The notes beneath the pieces are model-generated. The model was not told the origin of the DNA. It made no database searches and saw nothing but the letters and a program-made list of their open reading frames with translations. The translations under genes were made by a program, and so were the position numbers. From Aved-18 sp964606665 (GTDB lineage: Bacteria > Cyanobacteriota > Vampirovibrionia > Obscuribacterales > Obscuribacteraceae): a stretch of DNA of 64,000 bases. The stretch lies in assembly GCA_964606665.1 (NCBI GenBank), contig CAZSHS010000010.1, positions 34,463 to 98,462 on the forward strand. The letters are read 5' to 3'. Shown one piece after another: positions 1 through 8,444 of the stretch (positions are counted from its first letter, which is position 1; every line of letters begins with the position of its first letter).

Positions 1-190
1 CCATCAAAAGTATTCCAGTCACAAATTGCACCATCAGCAGTAGCATACTGATACCACCAAAGTAGTACCAGACTGAGTGCTTATGTACCGGCACTTTTTT
101 ATGCAGCGCCAATTCGATTAGAGGAGATGCATGTAAACGCCTCTCGAACCAATATAGAATTTTTCTCTTTTCTCTTTCACCAATAAACAA
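1..190 (-). CDS. Cytochrome b (b6-like), N-terminal part, runs off window
   Basis: The last gene of a minus-strand respiratory operon; only the first 63 codons are inside the window. The reading frame starts with TTG at 190, preceded by AAGGAG seven bases upstream, and lies 21 bases after the Rieske stop. Visible sequence includes ILYWFERRL, then VPVHKHSVWYYFGG and a hydrophobic first membrane helix (SMLLLMVQFVTGILLM). This is the arrangement of the cytochrome b/b6 N-terminus, an amphipathic surface helix with YWFE followed by helix A. Family role: diheme quinol-oxidising subunit of bc1/b6f complexes in the cytoplasmic membrane. The heme-ligating histidines lie beyond the window edge. Fairly sure from the motif and the neighbouring Rieske gene. 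Confidence 0.8.
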   Translation of the reverse strand, partial: MFIGEREKRKILYWFERRLHASPLIELALHKKVPVHKHSVWYYFGGISMLLLMVQFVTGILLM

Positions 191-211
191 GAGGGGTCTC
201 CTTTGAAGCTA

Positions 212-688
212 TCAAGCATTCGAGATGATTACTCTTTCTTTGACAATCTCGACCTTTAGAGCTAGTAGCGGTTTTGGCGGTGGTCCCGCTACGTTTTTTC
301 CAGATGCGGGATCATAAGCACCGCCATGACATGCGCACCATATCGAATTTTTTTCCTTACGGTATTGCACTGTGCATCCAAGGTGTGTGCACACAGCTTT
401 GAACGCATGAAACTCCCCATCCTGACTGCGTATAATCAGTGCGGGCGTACTGCCGAATTTAAAGTTCTTACCCGATCCCGGCGAAAAATCCGTTACCTTG
501 CCAATATCCAGACTGGCAATTTTTGAGGACGCATCATCCTCGTCTTTAGAATCAGGGCACAAGTATCGATATACAGGATACAGGGTCAAACCACCCCACA
601 TAATGGCAAATCCACCCATGGCAGTTTTAACGAAAGTGGCACGTCCAATTTTCTTTTCGCCATCCAATATATCTATTTCTTCAGACAT
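212..688 (-). CDS. Rieske [2Fe-2S] iron-sulfur protein
   Basis: High-potential-type electron carrier of a bc-type quinol oxidising complex. The 158-residue protein has an N-terminal membrane anchor (about residues 20-42) and a C-terminal Rieske domain. Cluster boxes are CTHLGC (C100, H102, C105) and CACHGG (C118, C120, H121): C100, H102, C118 and H121 should bind the cluster, C105 and C120 form the usual disulfide. The serine that normally follows the second box (CHGS) is glycine here, while the later tyrosine (AYD) is kept. Loss of that Ser hydrogen bond is known to lower the midpoint potential, so a menaquinol-type complex is plausible (inference). The start lies 3 bases after the upstream gene's stop, so translation is probably coupled. 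Confidence 0.92.
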   Translation of the reverse strand: MSEEIDILDGEKKIGRATFVKTAMGGFAIMWGGLTLYPVYRYLCPDSKDEDDASSKIASLDIGKVTDFSPGSGKNFKFGSTPALIIRSQDGEFHAFKAVCTHLGCTVQYRKEKNSIWCACHGGAYDPASGKNVAGPPPKPLLALKVEIVKERVIISNA

Positions 689-691
689 AAT

Positions 692-1825
692 TTATTCCAC
701 CTCTGCCACTACATTCGGTTTTGTAACTTTGACCAGCCAAACAAGGTAGACAATCAAACCAACCGCCGACAAGATAAAAATTCCCAACAAGTCCCACTGC
801 GGCTGCACAGTCAAACTCTCCGGTTTAATATAAGTTGAGAGCATGGACTCTCTAAGAAAGTGGCGATTCAAGACCATGGTCAAAATCACTAAAAGTGTCG
901 TGTGAAAGGTAGCCTTCAAGTGCTTAGGATTGCCAGTTGATGCGGCCGTATATCCCAAAATTATTGATACCACTGATAGTGCAAGAGAAGCAAAAAATAC
1001 AAAGGACATTAGTCCTTCACCACTCATGAATTGGCGACTCAATTCGCGTGGCAGCGAAAAGAGGAAAAAGAATCCAACACCTACTTGCATTGTCGTAATT
1101 ACGCTAAAAAGTTGTGCTCCCGTTTTGATTTGCCAGGTTGCCTGCTCAGGCTCATTTGCAACTTTACGCGTACCAAGATAACCCATGAATAAGCCTGCAA
1201 CAGCTATAGCAGAGAGGAAGAAGTGCAAATATCTGGGCATGAGTTGGCGGTCTTGCAAATGGAAATTCATACCGTTACTTGAATGATTGTAGTATTCAAG
1301 CCATTTTTCCGGATGCACCATAAGCAGCATATTGCTTGAGAAAGTAAGACCAATAAGCAAAAATAAAACACAAGAGAAGAGGAGCACTAGCCCTATGGCA
1401 ACGGCGTTTTCATGCTCCTTATTTTGCTTGAACAAACGATAGATGACAAAATAACATCCATAATATGCGGCAATCAAAAGTGCGATTATGCCAATCCAAG
1501 GAACAGCCATAATGATTGACGACGTGTAAAACATTGGACCGTACAGCAACTGCAAAAACAAAAGCGGTACGATTCCCTGAGTAATAGTGAATGAAACAAA
1601 AATGGGTAGTATCGAAGCAAGATTTTTAGCCGCCTCGTACATTCGACTGCTCTTATCATGAGCAGACTTGAAAAACATAAAACTAGCCAAAAAACTCCCG
1701 CCCAGAATTACATTCATAGGTAGAACATGTAAATAAAATCCGACGATTAAAAGAGTAGTGAGTAGCCAGAGAGGTGCCGGAAGAGGAAGCGGTTGGTAAT
1801 TAGGAATTATGGATGAGATTTCCAT
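692..1825 (-). CDS. Polytopic membrane protein of the Rieske/cytochrome b operon
   Basis: A 377-residue integral membrane protein with roughly nine or ten hydrophobic helices and very short soluble loops. It is the first gene of the operon that continues with the Rieske protein (3-base gap) and cytochrome b, so it probably belongs to, or feeds electrons into, that quinol-oxidising complex. Several histidines lie in or next to helices (for example in FYLHVLP, LLMVHPEKW and RYLHFFLSA) and could bind heme, but no canonical c-type CxxCH is present. I do not recognise the family with confidence; cytochrome bd subunit I-like and alternative complex subunits are possible comparisons. The function rests on operon context. 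Confidence 0.6.
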   Translation of the reverse strand: MEISSIIPNYQPLPLPAPLWLLTTLLIVGFYLHVLPMNVILGGSFLASFMFFKSAHDKSSRMYEAAKNLASILPIFVSFTITQGIVPLLFLQLLYGPMFYTSSIIMAVPWIGIIALLIAAYYGCYFVIYRLFKQNKEHENAVAIGLVLLFSCVLFLLIGLTFSSNMLLMVHPEKWLEYYNHSSNGMNFHLQDRQLMPRYLHFFLSAIAVAGLFMGYLGTRKVANEPEQATWQIKTGAQLFSVITTMQVGVGFFFLFSLPRELSRQFMSGEGLMSFVFFASLALSVVSIILGYTAASTGNPKHLKATFHTTLLVILTMVLNRHFLRESMLSTYIKPESLTVQPQWDLLGIFILSAVGLIVYLVWLVKVTKPNVVAEVE

Positions 1826-2042
1826 TTTGAGATGCCTTGATGCCGAACCATTTCAGAATAGACTTTCATTGCGACTTTGATATCGCAATTTAGACGTATT
1901 TTGATGATGCCAACTCATTCCTAAGGATGATTATTTAGACTAAAAACATCTCACCATTTACAGGATTCGATTTTTCGCATTGGACGCCAATACAAAATGA
2001 GGCACGCAATCGCATGCGCTAAGAATTTGAGCAATACAATAT

Positions 2043-3353
2043 TTAGCTTTTGCCTGCCTGAGCATCCGAGTGTTTGAGACGAACAAGCAAAAATTGCTCG
2101 GTTCTACTCTTGTCGAAATGGACCAAAATTGGCGCTTGCTCTTGCATCAAGTTGCCCAGACCACAGTCATAAACGACGGCAGTGTTTTTGCCCACAGTAA
2201 ATGCCACGCGCTGTGTTTTCTTATCTAAATGACCATGTACCTGCTGGTCTTGATCTGTCAGCATATCGTAATAATTACCTGCAATGTCGCCTTTGGCATT
2301 GATTGCAAGCTGGAACATAGTGGTCGAATTAGTCTGATCTCCTTGAACCAGAGAAAAAACACCAAGTGGTTTAAATTCTGCCTTCTTAGCATTTGCATCG
2401 GTCTTGGCTGCAGTCTTGGGATTAAAATCAGCCGGCACCGCAGGCGCTACCGCTCCAGAACCAGACGTTAGCATCGGACTTGCATAGTTAGGTGCTGTTG
2501 GTCCTTGAGTAGCCAAAGTCTGAGCTTGCGAATAATACTGATCGGCTGTGGCTACAGGCTGATCGTTGTAATAGACATTATTATTGTTATAGGTGACAGA
2601 ACCACCACCACCACCGCCACCATATCCATATAAGAGCGGTGTCACAGCGGACATAGCAAGCATCCCTGCCATCATGCTCCAGTCAGTAATCATCCAGGCA
2701 GTACTTGCACCCCAACCAGCGCCATACCAGCAACCGGGATAATGTCCCCACCAACCATGACCATAAAAGTGATCGTAGCCATTAAATCCATTGCGAACTG
2801 CCAGTCCGCGATTATTCATATAAGTGGGCGAATAATTGTAAGTATTGTGTCCGCCTCTAAAAACATTATTACCATTGCCCGAAATGTGGTCAAAACCAAA
2901 GCCACCGTTGCGAACTGGATCTATATGACCAGCGCCACCAATACCGGTGCCTGCAGGACGATTCCATACACCACTTGTAAAATTACCTCGGTCTATACCG
3001 GAGCCACCGTCGAAGCCGCCAGGTCTGGTCCAGACGCCACGATTAGGATCTGAATCAATTGTGTTATTACGTCCTATGCCGTTATCGCCGCCTCTGTCAA
3101 ATCCACCATTATCAAAACCGCCTCTGTCCATGCCGCCACGGTCGAAATTTCCTCTATCGAAATTTCCACGGTCAAAGCCTCCACGATCGAATCCACCGCC
3201 ACCGCGGTCAAATCCACCGCCAAAGCCACCACGCGAGAAGCCGCCACCAGCGCCACCAAAGCCTCTTGCTTGAGCTTCAAGCACAATTCCCGGAGCCAAA
3301 AGTGAAACTCCCAGACTTGCAAGCACTAAAGAAGTGATAATTCTGTTTTTCAT
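2043..3353 (-). CDS. Secreted Gly-rich FDRG-repeat protein
   Basis: A 436-residue exported protein of unknown function. A Sec signal peptide (MKNRIITSLVLASLG, cleavage probably after AQA, about residue 29) is followed by a Gly/Arg/Phe-rich tract with about ten FDRG-type repeats (residues 35-90). A Tyr/Trp/Gly-rich middle follows (YGHGWWGHYPGCWYGAGWG). A more ordinary soluble C-terminal domain (residues about 330-430) contains GNYYDMLTDQDQQVHGHLDK, probably a beta-rich fold. AGGA lies just before the ATG. It follows the SnoaL-like gene by 12 bases on the same strand, so the two are probably co-transcribed. Similar low-complexity proteins are often mis-named after eukaryotic adhesins; no such function is claimed. 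Confidence 0.7.
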   Translation of the reverse strand: MKNRIITSLVLASLGVSLLAPGIVLEAQARGFGGAGGGFSRGGFGGGFDRGGGGFDRGGFDRGNFDRGNFDRGGMDRGGFDNGGFDRGGDNGIGRNNTIDSDPNRGVWTRPGGFDGGSGIDRGNFTSGVWNRPAGTGIGGAGHIDPVRNGGFGFDHISGNGNNVFRGGHNTYNYSPTYMNNRGLAVRNGFNGYDHFYGHGWWGHYPGCWYGAGWGASTAWMITDWSMMAGMLAMSAVTPLLYGYGGGGGGGSVTYNNNNVYYNDQPVATADQYYSQAQTLATQGPTAPNYASPMLTSGSGAVAPAVPADFNPKTAAKTDANAKKAEFKPLGVFSLVQGDQTNSTTMFQLAINAKGDIAGNYYDMLTDQDQQVHGHLDKKTQRVAFTVGKNTAVVYDCGLGNLMQEQAPILVHFDKSRTEQFLLVRLKHSDAQAGKS

Positions 3354-3365
3354 TTTTCCTATCCC

Positions 3366-4319
3366 TTATTGTGCAAGTACATTGACGCGACTAACTGTAA
3401 TGCGCTCAGAATCGGGTAAATCCATTCCCTCGAAAACTCGTTTAGTCGACTGCCAGGTAAATTTGTCTGGAGCATCCAGTTGCCAGCAATTTACGGCAGA
3501 CAGACGCTGCCCACTGGGAGTAACTCTATTCATACGACTTTCCCATGTTTTGCCATGGTTGAACCAGCGCGCTTGACCAAATCCGCCGGTTGAATCGAAA
3601 ATCCAAGAAACAAGCGCATTTTGAGTGGGGTCAAATCCAGTGATTTGCATTTCTTCTCGACCTTTACCGCTCTTGTCTTTCAACTCAAAACGTGTGACTA
3701 AAAAATTGCTTCCGTTTGCAAATCTAGTAGTGACAGTCGCCTCACCGTAGTTGCCCTGAGCGTGCCATTCACCAAGCAACCAGGCCATGTCTTTTATGGA
3801 CAATTGGCTTCTGGCATCAACCTCACCATGATCAGTTGCGCTGGCAATTTCCCATTTTCCGCCGTTGAGCACGTGCACCACTGTGTACGTGCAAGAAGTT
3901 AACGGCTTGCCATCAAGGTCGCTAAAAGTTGCTAACCCCTTTTCAATAGCAGCAGAATCACCGATTGGTTGAACAGATTGAACTGTAATATCGAGTTTGC
4001 CTTTTTTGCGAGAGAAAAAATCTTTGTATTTGTCTTCGATTGCTTTTCTACCACTGTATTCCCAACCGTCAGTGTCTATATAAGTACCTTTTTCAGACCA
4101 CATAGAAGCAATTTTCGCAGCATCACCAGCGGCGAAGGCTGTTTCATACTCGCTTGCCTGGCTCTTGAAAATATTGTCTAAAGTACTTGACTCGCTTCTC
4201 TTTACTTCTGCCTGTGTGGTGGAACCACCTGGCTCCAGTGCTAAAGTACTCAGTGTGCCAAGCGGACTGAGACTGAGCACAAGCGAGAACATTGCAAGCT
4301 TTGCAGTTTTACCGAACAT
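3366..4319 (-). CDS. Secreted SnoaL-like (NTF2-fold) protein
   Basis: A 317-residue exported protein. The signal peptide (about residues 1-28, ending LSTLALE) is followed by an NTF2/SnoaL-like domain at about residues 50-165, with the typical start SEYETAFAAGDAAKIASMW, the YSGRKAIEDKYKDFF helix and a final strand ending WEIASATDH. Residues 175-317 form a second, beta-rich region with WLLGEWHAQGNYGEA and FANGSNFLVTRFE, resembling lipocalin-like or DUF1579-like barrels (tentative). NTF2-fold domains bind small hydrophobic ligands or act as isomerases; the substrate cannot be read from sequence. AAGGAG precedes the ATG. It heads a two-gene unit with the Gly-rich protein downstream and is divergent from the protease gene, with only 33 bases between the starts. 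Confidence 0.72.
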   Translation of the reverse strand: MFGKTAKLAMFSLVLSLSPLGTLSTLALEPGGSTTQAEVKRSESSTLDNIFKSQASEYETAFAAGDAAKIASMWSEKGTYIDTDGWEYSGRKAIEDKYKDFFSRKKGKLDITVQSVQPIGDSAAIEKGLATFSDLDGKPLTSCTYTVVHVLNGGKWEIASATDHGEVDARSQLSIKDMAWLLGEWHAQGNYGEATVTTRFANGSNFLVTRFELKDKSGKGREEMQITGFDPTQNALVSWIFDSTGGFGQARWFNHGKTWESRMNRVTPSGQRLSAVNCWQLDAPDKFTWQSTKRVFEGMDLPDSERITVSRVNVLAQ

Positions 4320-4352
4320 AACTTTAGAACTCCTTAGAACTCACATCTAAAA

Positions 4353-5402
4353 ATGTATTTGAAGAATTTTAGCAGTCTTAAGCGTTTAATATTTATCTTC
4401 TTCGCCTTTCTGGCTTTGAGCAGCTCTTTGCCTAACGTTCCTGTTTTTGCCGGTCAATCTCGTCCTTTCAATTTAGAAAATGAAAAGAGGAGCGCATTTA
4501 GTCTTCTTGAATCCAAAAGATTTAAAGAAGCGGCACTTTTATTTAACCGATGCGGTGCACTCGATCCAAACGACCCTTCGGTTCAATATTATTTAGGCAT
4601 CAGTTCGCTTTACGCAGACGACTTTAAAACGGCTGAACATGCCTTTTGTCGCACCGTAGTGATGACCAGTGAGGACAACACATTTGCAAAAAATGCACTG
4701 CTTTATTTGAAAAAATATCAACAATTCAAAGCTATGATTCCATACAGTCAGGCAGGCCCCACCGGCTTGTCACGCTGGAATCGCTCTGGAGCGCCAATAA
4801 AAATTCATGTTACAAACGGCTTGAAATTTCCAAAAGGATATTCTGGCGCAGACATGACTGTCGACACTTGTAAAAAGCTTTATCCGTATTTGATGAAGCC
4901 TGAATTTTTTAAAAAGCTTTCAACAGCAAACGATTATAGAGGCGAATATAAATCGGCAGTGATGACAGGCATCAACGCCTGGTCTTCGATTTTGCGTGAT
5001 AGTCAAATCAAGTTTCAATACACAGACGATCCTTGTAAAGCCGATATCTTATTTGTTTGGTGCGAAGAAGAAGGACGTGGTGCAGTAGGCAGAACTTATT
5101 ATCCTTGGCAGGGCGTGAAAAATGCTCGCATCATTGTTCATATTGAGACCAAATTTGCGAAAAACTGGGGCAATTATGGTTCGCGCGAGATCACTCATAC
5201 TGCCATGCATGAATTCGGACATGCTCTTGGTTTGCAAAATCACTCGCACAATTCAAACGATGCAATGTTTGATCATGGCGCACCAGTGGACGAAAATGAT
5301 TCTTATAGAGCCTCTCGATATAATCGCCCTTCTATAAACGACTTCGTTACTCTGCGTGCTCTTTATGAGCTTCCAACCAGTGAATTGTACAAACCATTTT
5401 AA
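4353..5402 (+). CDS. Secreted TPR plus matrixin-like zinc metallopeptidase
   Basis: A 349-residue exported protease. An N-terminal signal peptide (FIFFAFLALSSSLPNVPVFAG, about residues 13-33) is followed by two TPR-like helical pairs (about residues 40-110) and a catalytic domain of the metzincin/matrixin type. The zinc motif is HEFGHALGLQNHS (HExxHxxGxxH, with the catalytic Glu), and NDAMFDHG supplies the Met-turn about ten residues later. The presumed substrates are extracellular or periplasmic proteins. There is no clear ribosome-binding site before the ATG. The next gene starts at the base after this stop codon, so the two are coupled. The metzincin assignment is firm; the physiological target is unknown. 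Confidence 0.85.
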   Translation: MYLKNFSSLKRLIFIFFAFLALSSSLPNVPVFAGQSRPFNLENEKRSAFSLLESKRFKEAALLFNRCGALDPNDPSVQYYLGISSLYADDFKTAEHAFCRTVVMTSEDNTFAKNALLYLKKYQQFKAMIPYSQAGPTGLSRWNRSGAPIKIHVTNGLKFPKGYSGADMTVDTCKKLYPYLMKPEFFKKLSTANDYRGEYKSAVMTGINAWSSILRDSQIKFQYTDDPCKADILFVWCEEEGRGAVGRTYYPWQGVKNARIIVHIETKFAKNWGNYGSREITHTAMHEFGHALGLQNHSHNSNDAMFDHGAPVDENDSYRASRYNRPSINDFVTLRALYELPTSELYKPF

Positions 5403-6110
5403 ATGAGCTTGACACCATATACGGTTAACTATAAAAGGGCTGGAGATATATTTCCACCTCCACAATCTGCATCTCGCATCGTCAACTGGGACCTCAAAGT
5501 AAAAAACGTAAATGCACTTGCCGACTGGCTCGATGCTGAAAAGTTCACTGGTGTTTTAAAAGCGAGTTTTGACCATAAAAAATATCGAGGTGCACTGCTC
5601 TTGTACGCCGGTTGGTGCGTAGGAGCGTTGTATGCAGGTCTAGATCAAGAAGCGATAAAGCACACGCATAAAGCGCTCCCGGTCTTGTTGACTGAGCTAA
5701 ATAAAGATGACTCTGCACAAATTCAAATTTATGACTTACCAGATGAGATTGTGTTACCCTTTTCATCGGCTTTCATCGGACAATTTATGGAACCCGCTCA
5801 AATAGCTAGTCCAAGCCAAATGGCAAAGTTTTTTATTGATCATATAAAAGACTTGCCCAGACACTGTCTCATCACGATTAAAACGCTGAGCCAAAGTACA
5901 AGCGAGTTGTGTCTAGTCTATTTTTATTGGGGCAAAATTAGCGGTCATTTTTTAGTTGAGCGCCAAGAATTTTCATTCGATTCTCAGTTTCCAGAATATG
6001 TTCTGAGCGGGGCGCTTGAGGCGAAAATTCATCTGAGTATACTCTCACCTGAGATAGATGGAGTCTATAGCGGCAGCACTCGATTTGGTTTTCCCTTAGT
6101 CATCACGTAG
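5403..6110 (+). CDS. Cytosolic protein with a DUF4388/PATAN-like motif
   Basis: A 235-residue soluble protein without signal peptide or membrane segments. ALADWLDAEKFTGVLKA followed by GALLLYAGWCVGALYAG resembles the start of DUF4388/PATAN-type domains, which contain an FTG-L pattern, then G-L followed by a G-VGA strand. The remainder is mixed alpha/beta without a motif I recognise. Its ATG begins directly after the protease stop (TAA then ATG), so the pair is translationally coupled although the protease is exported and this protein is not. The PATAN comparison is tentative; otherwise a conserved hypothetical. Confidence 0.55.
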   Translation: MSLTPYTVNYKRAGDIFPPPQSASRIVNWDLKVKNVNALADWLDAEKFTGVLKASFDHKKYRGALLLYAGWCVGALYAGLDQEAIKHTHKALPVLLTELNKDDSAQIQIYDLPDEIVLPFSSAFIGQFMEPAQIASPSQMAKFFIDHIKDLPRHCLITIKTLSQSTSELCLVYFYWGKISGHFLVERQEFSFDSQFPEYVLSGALEAKIHLSILSPEIDGVYSGSTRFGFPLVIT

Positions 6111-6200
6111 TCAAGCACTCAATAACCAGAACCTAGCCCAGTCACAAAATCGCTACATCAAGCATGATAAAATCGCTGTCTATCACAAGTGAGACTAAAA

Positions 6201-7130
6201 ATGCTTTTGAAGACAAAAATATCTGTTTTAGTTACCGCTTTACAAAGCGTATTTCTGTTTAATTCAAGTCCCGCCTTCAGTGCTCAAATGTCTTTTCAAG
6301 ATTTGATCGACCGTGGCTCGAACGAATTTGTTGAAGGCAATTTGCCTCAAGCCAGAAAAACACTGGAAGAGGCAATGGATGCAGCGCAGAAATTCGGTGA
6401 TAAAGATCCACGCCGCGCAGTAGTGCTCAATCAGTTAGGTATGGTGCTGTTCGAACTTGGCGAATTCAGAAAGTCGCACGAATTTTTCAAACAAGCTCTT
6501 TTGATTCGCGACAAAGAATTGGGCTCTAATAATTTGTCTACAGCCGAAAGTATGGTGCGTCTAGCTTCTTCTAGTGCAGCTCTTGGTGACAATGAAGAAG
6601 CAGAAAAACTTTTACGCAAAGCACTTCGCATCATGGAGAATTCCAGAAATTGCTCGCCCGATGAAAAAATTATAGCTACTCAGCATTTATCCAATGTTTT
6701 GGACAATTTAGAACTAGCCAAAGAATCTCTCTTCTTGCAAAAACAAGTAGTCGAATCGCGCCGCAAACTGCCTAAAGATCCTGAGCTAGGCACTGCCTAT
6801 ACTAGCCTCGGTAACTGGTATATCAAGCACAATGAAATAGGCAAGGCCAAAAAAGCATTTGAAGAGGCGCTTGCAGCAGACCAGGCGGTTCTGGGCTCAC
6901 ATCACCGTAATGTAGCTCGCGATTTAAATAACGTTGCCGGAATTTTTTCTTTGCAAGGCAAGAATGAAAAAGCGTTGCAGATGCTCAAACAGTCACTTGC
7001 AATTCAGAAAGATTCGACTGGAATTGAAAGCACTCAGTTCAATGATTGTCTTGAAAATATCAAAAAAGTCCTGCGCAAATTAGGGCGCAAGGACGAAATA
7101 TCCAAACTAGAACAAGAATACAAAAACTAA
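6201..7130 (+). CDS. Exported tetratricopeptide repeat protein
   Basis: A 309-residue TPR protein with a signal peptide ending SSPAFSA (about residue 28). Six or so 42-residue kinesin-light-chain-type repeats follow, for example AVVLNQLGMVLFELGEFRKS and TAYTSLGNWYIKHNEIGKA. TPRs mediate protein-protein contacts, so a scaffold or periplasmic assembly role is the general expectation. The ATG at 6201 is preferred over an in-frame GTG at 6189 because it leaves a normal signal peptide. One base separates its stop from the DapB-like start, so the two share a transcript although no functional link is obvious. Confidence 0.75.
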   Translation: MLLKTKISVLVTALQSVFLFNSSPAFSAQMSFQDLIDRGSNEFVEGNLPQARKTLEEAMDAAQKFGDKDPRRAVVLNQLGMVLFELGEFRKSHEFFKQALLIRDKELGSNNLSTAESMVRLASSSAALGDNEEAEKLLRKALRIMENSRNCSPDEKIIATQHLSNVLDNLELAKESLFLQKQVVESRRKLPKDPELGTAYTSLGNWYIKHNEIGKAKKAFEEALAADQAVLGSHHRNVARDLNNVAGIFSLQGKNEKALQMLKQSLAIQKDSTGIESTQFNDCLENIKKVLRKLGRKDEISKLEQEYKN

Positions 7131-7131
7131 A

Positions 7132-7926
7132 ATGACTGAAAATAAAATTCGCCTTTGCATTGCAGGAATCACAGGATGGACTGGAAGTGAAATCGGTAAA
7201 GCAGTAATCTTAGCGCGAGACTTCGAGCTATTAAGTGCAGTTTCGCGCAAAAGCGCCGGTCAAAAATTTAAACATGCCTCAATCTATGCTACCGTGGAAG
7301 AAGCCTTAAGCCTTGATTCAGTTGATGTTTTAATCGACTACACAAGCGCACTTTCAATCAAAGATCATGTACACCAAGCGCTAGATAATGACGTAAATGT
7401 AGTCATAGGAAGTTCGGGACTTTCAGGCGAAGATTTCGAGGAAATCGAAAGAAAAGCGCGCAAAAAAGATCTTGGTGTTATAGCCAGCGGCAATTTTTCT
7501 ATCACTGCCGCACTCGCCAAGCGATTTTCGCTCATGGCTGCAAATCACATTCCCCATTTTGAAGTAATAGATTACTCGTACGCTGAAAAAATCGATGCAC
7601 CAAGTGGAACCGCGCGAGAATTAGCCGAAGAACTATCCCAAGTACAAGAAAATAAAATGGCTATATCTGTAGATGACATCAAAGGCTACAAAGAAGCTCG
7701 CGGTGCTCAAATAAAAGGAACACCTGTGCATAGTTTGCGCCTACCTGGATTTGTATTGTCTTTTGAATCAATTTTCGGACTGCCAGACGAGCGCCTCACA
7801 ATTAGACACGACGCCGGTTCGAGCGCTAGACCCTATGTTGATGGCACTCTTCTAGCAGCACGCATGGTCACAAAAACAAAGGGACTGGTTCGCGGTCTGG
7901 ATAATTTGCTATTTGGTCAGTTATAA
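7132..7926 (+). CDS. dapB: DapB-family dihydrodipicolinate reductase, divergent subgroup
   Basis: DapB reduces 4-hydroxy-tetrahydrodipicolinate with NAD(P)H in the diaminopimelate/lysine pathway. At 264 residues the length is normal. The Rossmann motif is AGITGWTGSEIG near the N-terminus. The mid region has VVIGSSGLSGEDF and ASGNFSITAALA, and the catalytic segment reads VIDYSYAEKIDAPSGTA. The Lys and DAPSGTA are kept, but the two adjacent catalytic histidines of E. coli-type DapB are Ser-Tyr. The C-terminal RHDAGSSARPYVDGTLLAAR matches the family's RHxxxxRxxFxxG pattern. It belongs to a divergent subgroup whose reaction may be the same or altered. It is co-directional with a TPR gene 1 base upstream and a GNAT 8 bases downstream. 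Confidence 0.75.
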   Translation: MTENKIRLCIAGITGWTGSEIGKAVILARDFELLSAVSRKSAGQKFKHASIYATVEEALSLDSVDVLIDYTSALSIKDHVHQALDNDVNVVIGSSGLSGEDFEEIERKARKKDLGVIASGNFSITAALAKRFSLMAANHIPHFEVIDYSYAEKIDAPSGTARELAEELSQVQENKMAISVDDIKGYKEARGAQIKGTPVHSLRLPGFVLSFESIFGLPDERLTIRHDAGSSARPYVDGTLLAARMVTKTKGLVRGLDNLLFGQL

Positions 7927-7934
7927 AAACTGTT

Positions 7935-8441
7935 ATGAAAAAGCTTTTTAAAATAATTCCGTTTACTAAAAGCGAAGAAGAGTTCGTTTCTTTGCATAAA
8001 ATTTTCCAGGAGATAAACGTACAAGGCGACTCGTTTCCATATCCAGTCGATACTACTCTTGAAAAATTCAAACAAATCTGGTGTCAGCAGGACAGCATAA
8101 GTTACATTGCCAGAGAAATAGAATCAGATACCATAAGTGGTGCTTACTTTATCAAGCCACAATGGCCTGGACGCGGTGCTCATGTAGCGACAGCCACTTA
8201 TATGGTGGCACATTCGGTGAGAGGAAACGGTCTTGGCAGACAGCTTGGCGTACATTCGCTTGAATTTGCCAAAGTCGAAAACTACAAAGCGATGCAGTTT
8301 AACTATGTCATATCAACTAATATTCAGGCTGTAAATCTCTGGAAAAGCCTTGGTTTTAACATCGTCGGTACATTGCCCAAAGTATTCGATCACGACAGGC
8401 ATGGAAAAGTAGACGCTTTTGTCATGTTCAAACACTTATAG
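7935..8441 (+). CDS. GNAT-family N-acetyltransferase
   Basis: A 168-residue acetyl-CoA-dependent acyltransferase of the GNAT superfamily. The acetyl-CoA loop is visible as VRGNGLGRQLGVHSLEFA (R/Q-x-x-G-x-G/A pattern, about residues 95-112). The following strand and helix, FNYVISTNIQAVNLWKSLGF, carry the family's N-x-x-A-x-x-L-W-x-x-x-G-F signature. The C-terminus ends DAFVMFKHL as in RimL/YhhY-like members. The substrate cannot be told. It follows the DapB-like gene by 8 bases and converges on the TPR membrane protein gene 3 bases beyond its stop. Confidence 0.85.
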   Translation: MKKLFKIIPFTKSEEEFVSLHKIFQEINVQGDSFPYPVDTTLEKFKQIWCQQDSISYIAREIESDTISGAYFIKPQWPGRGAHVATATYMVAHSVRGNGLGRQLGVHSLEFAKVENYKAMQFNYVISTNIQAVNLWKSLGFNIVGTLPKVFDHDRHGKVDAFVMFKHL

Positions 8442-8444
8442 AGA

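Noticed and set aside
2947..3273. Long Pro/Ser-rich open frame on the plus strand
   Set aside because: It is the antisense of the Gly-rich repeats in the secreted protein at 2043-3353 and has no ribosome-binding site.
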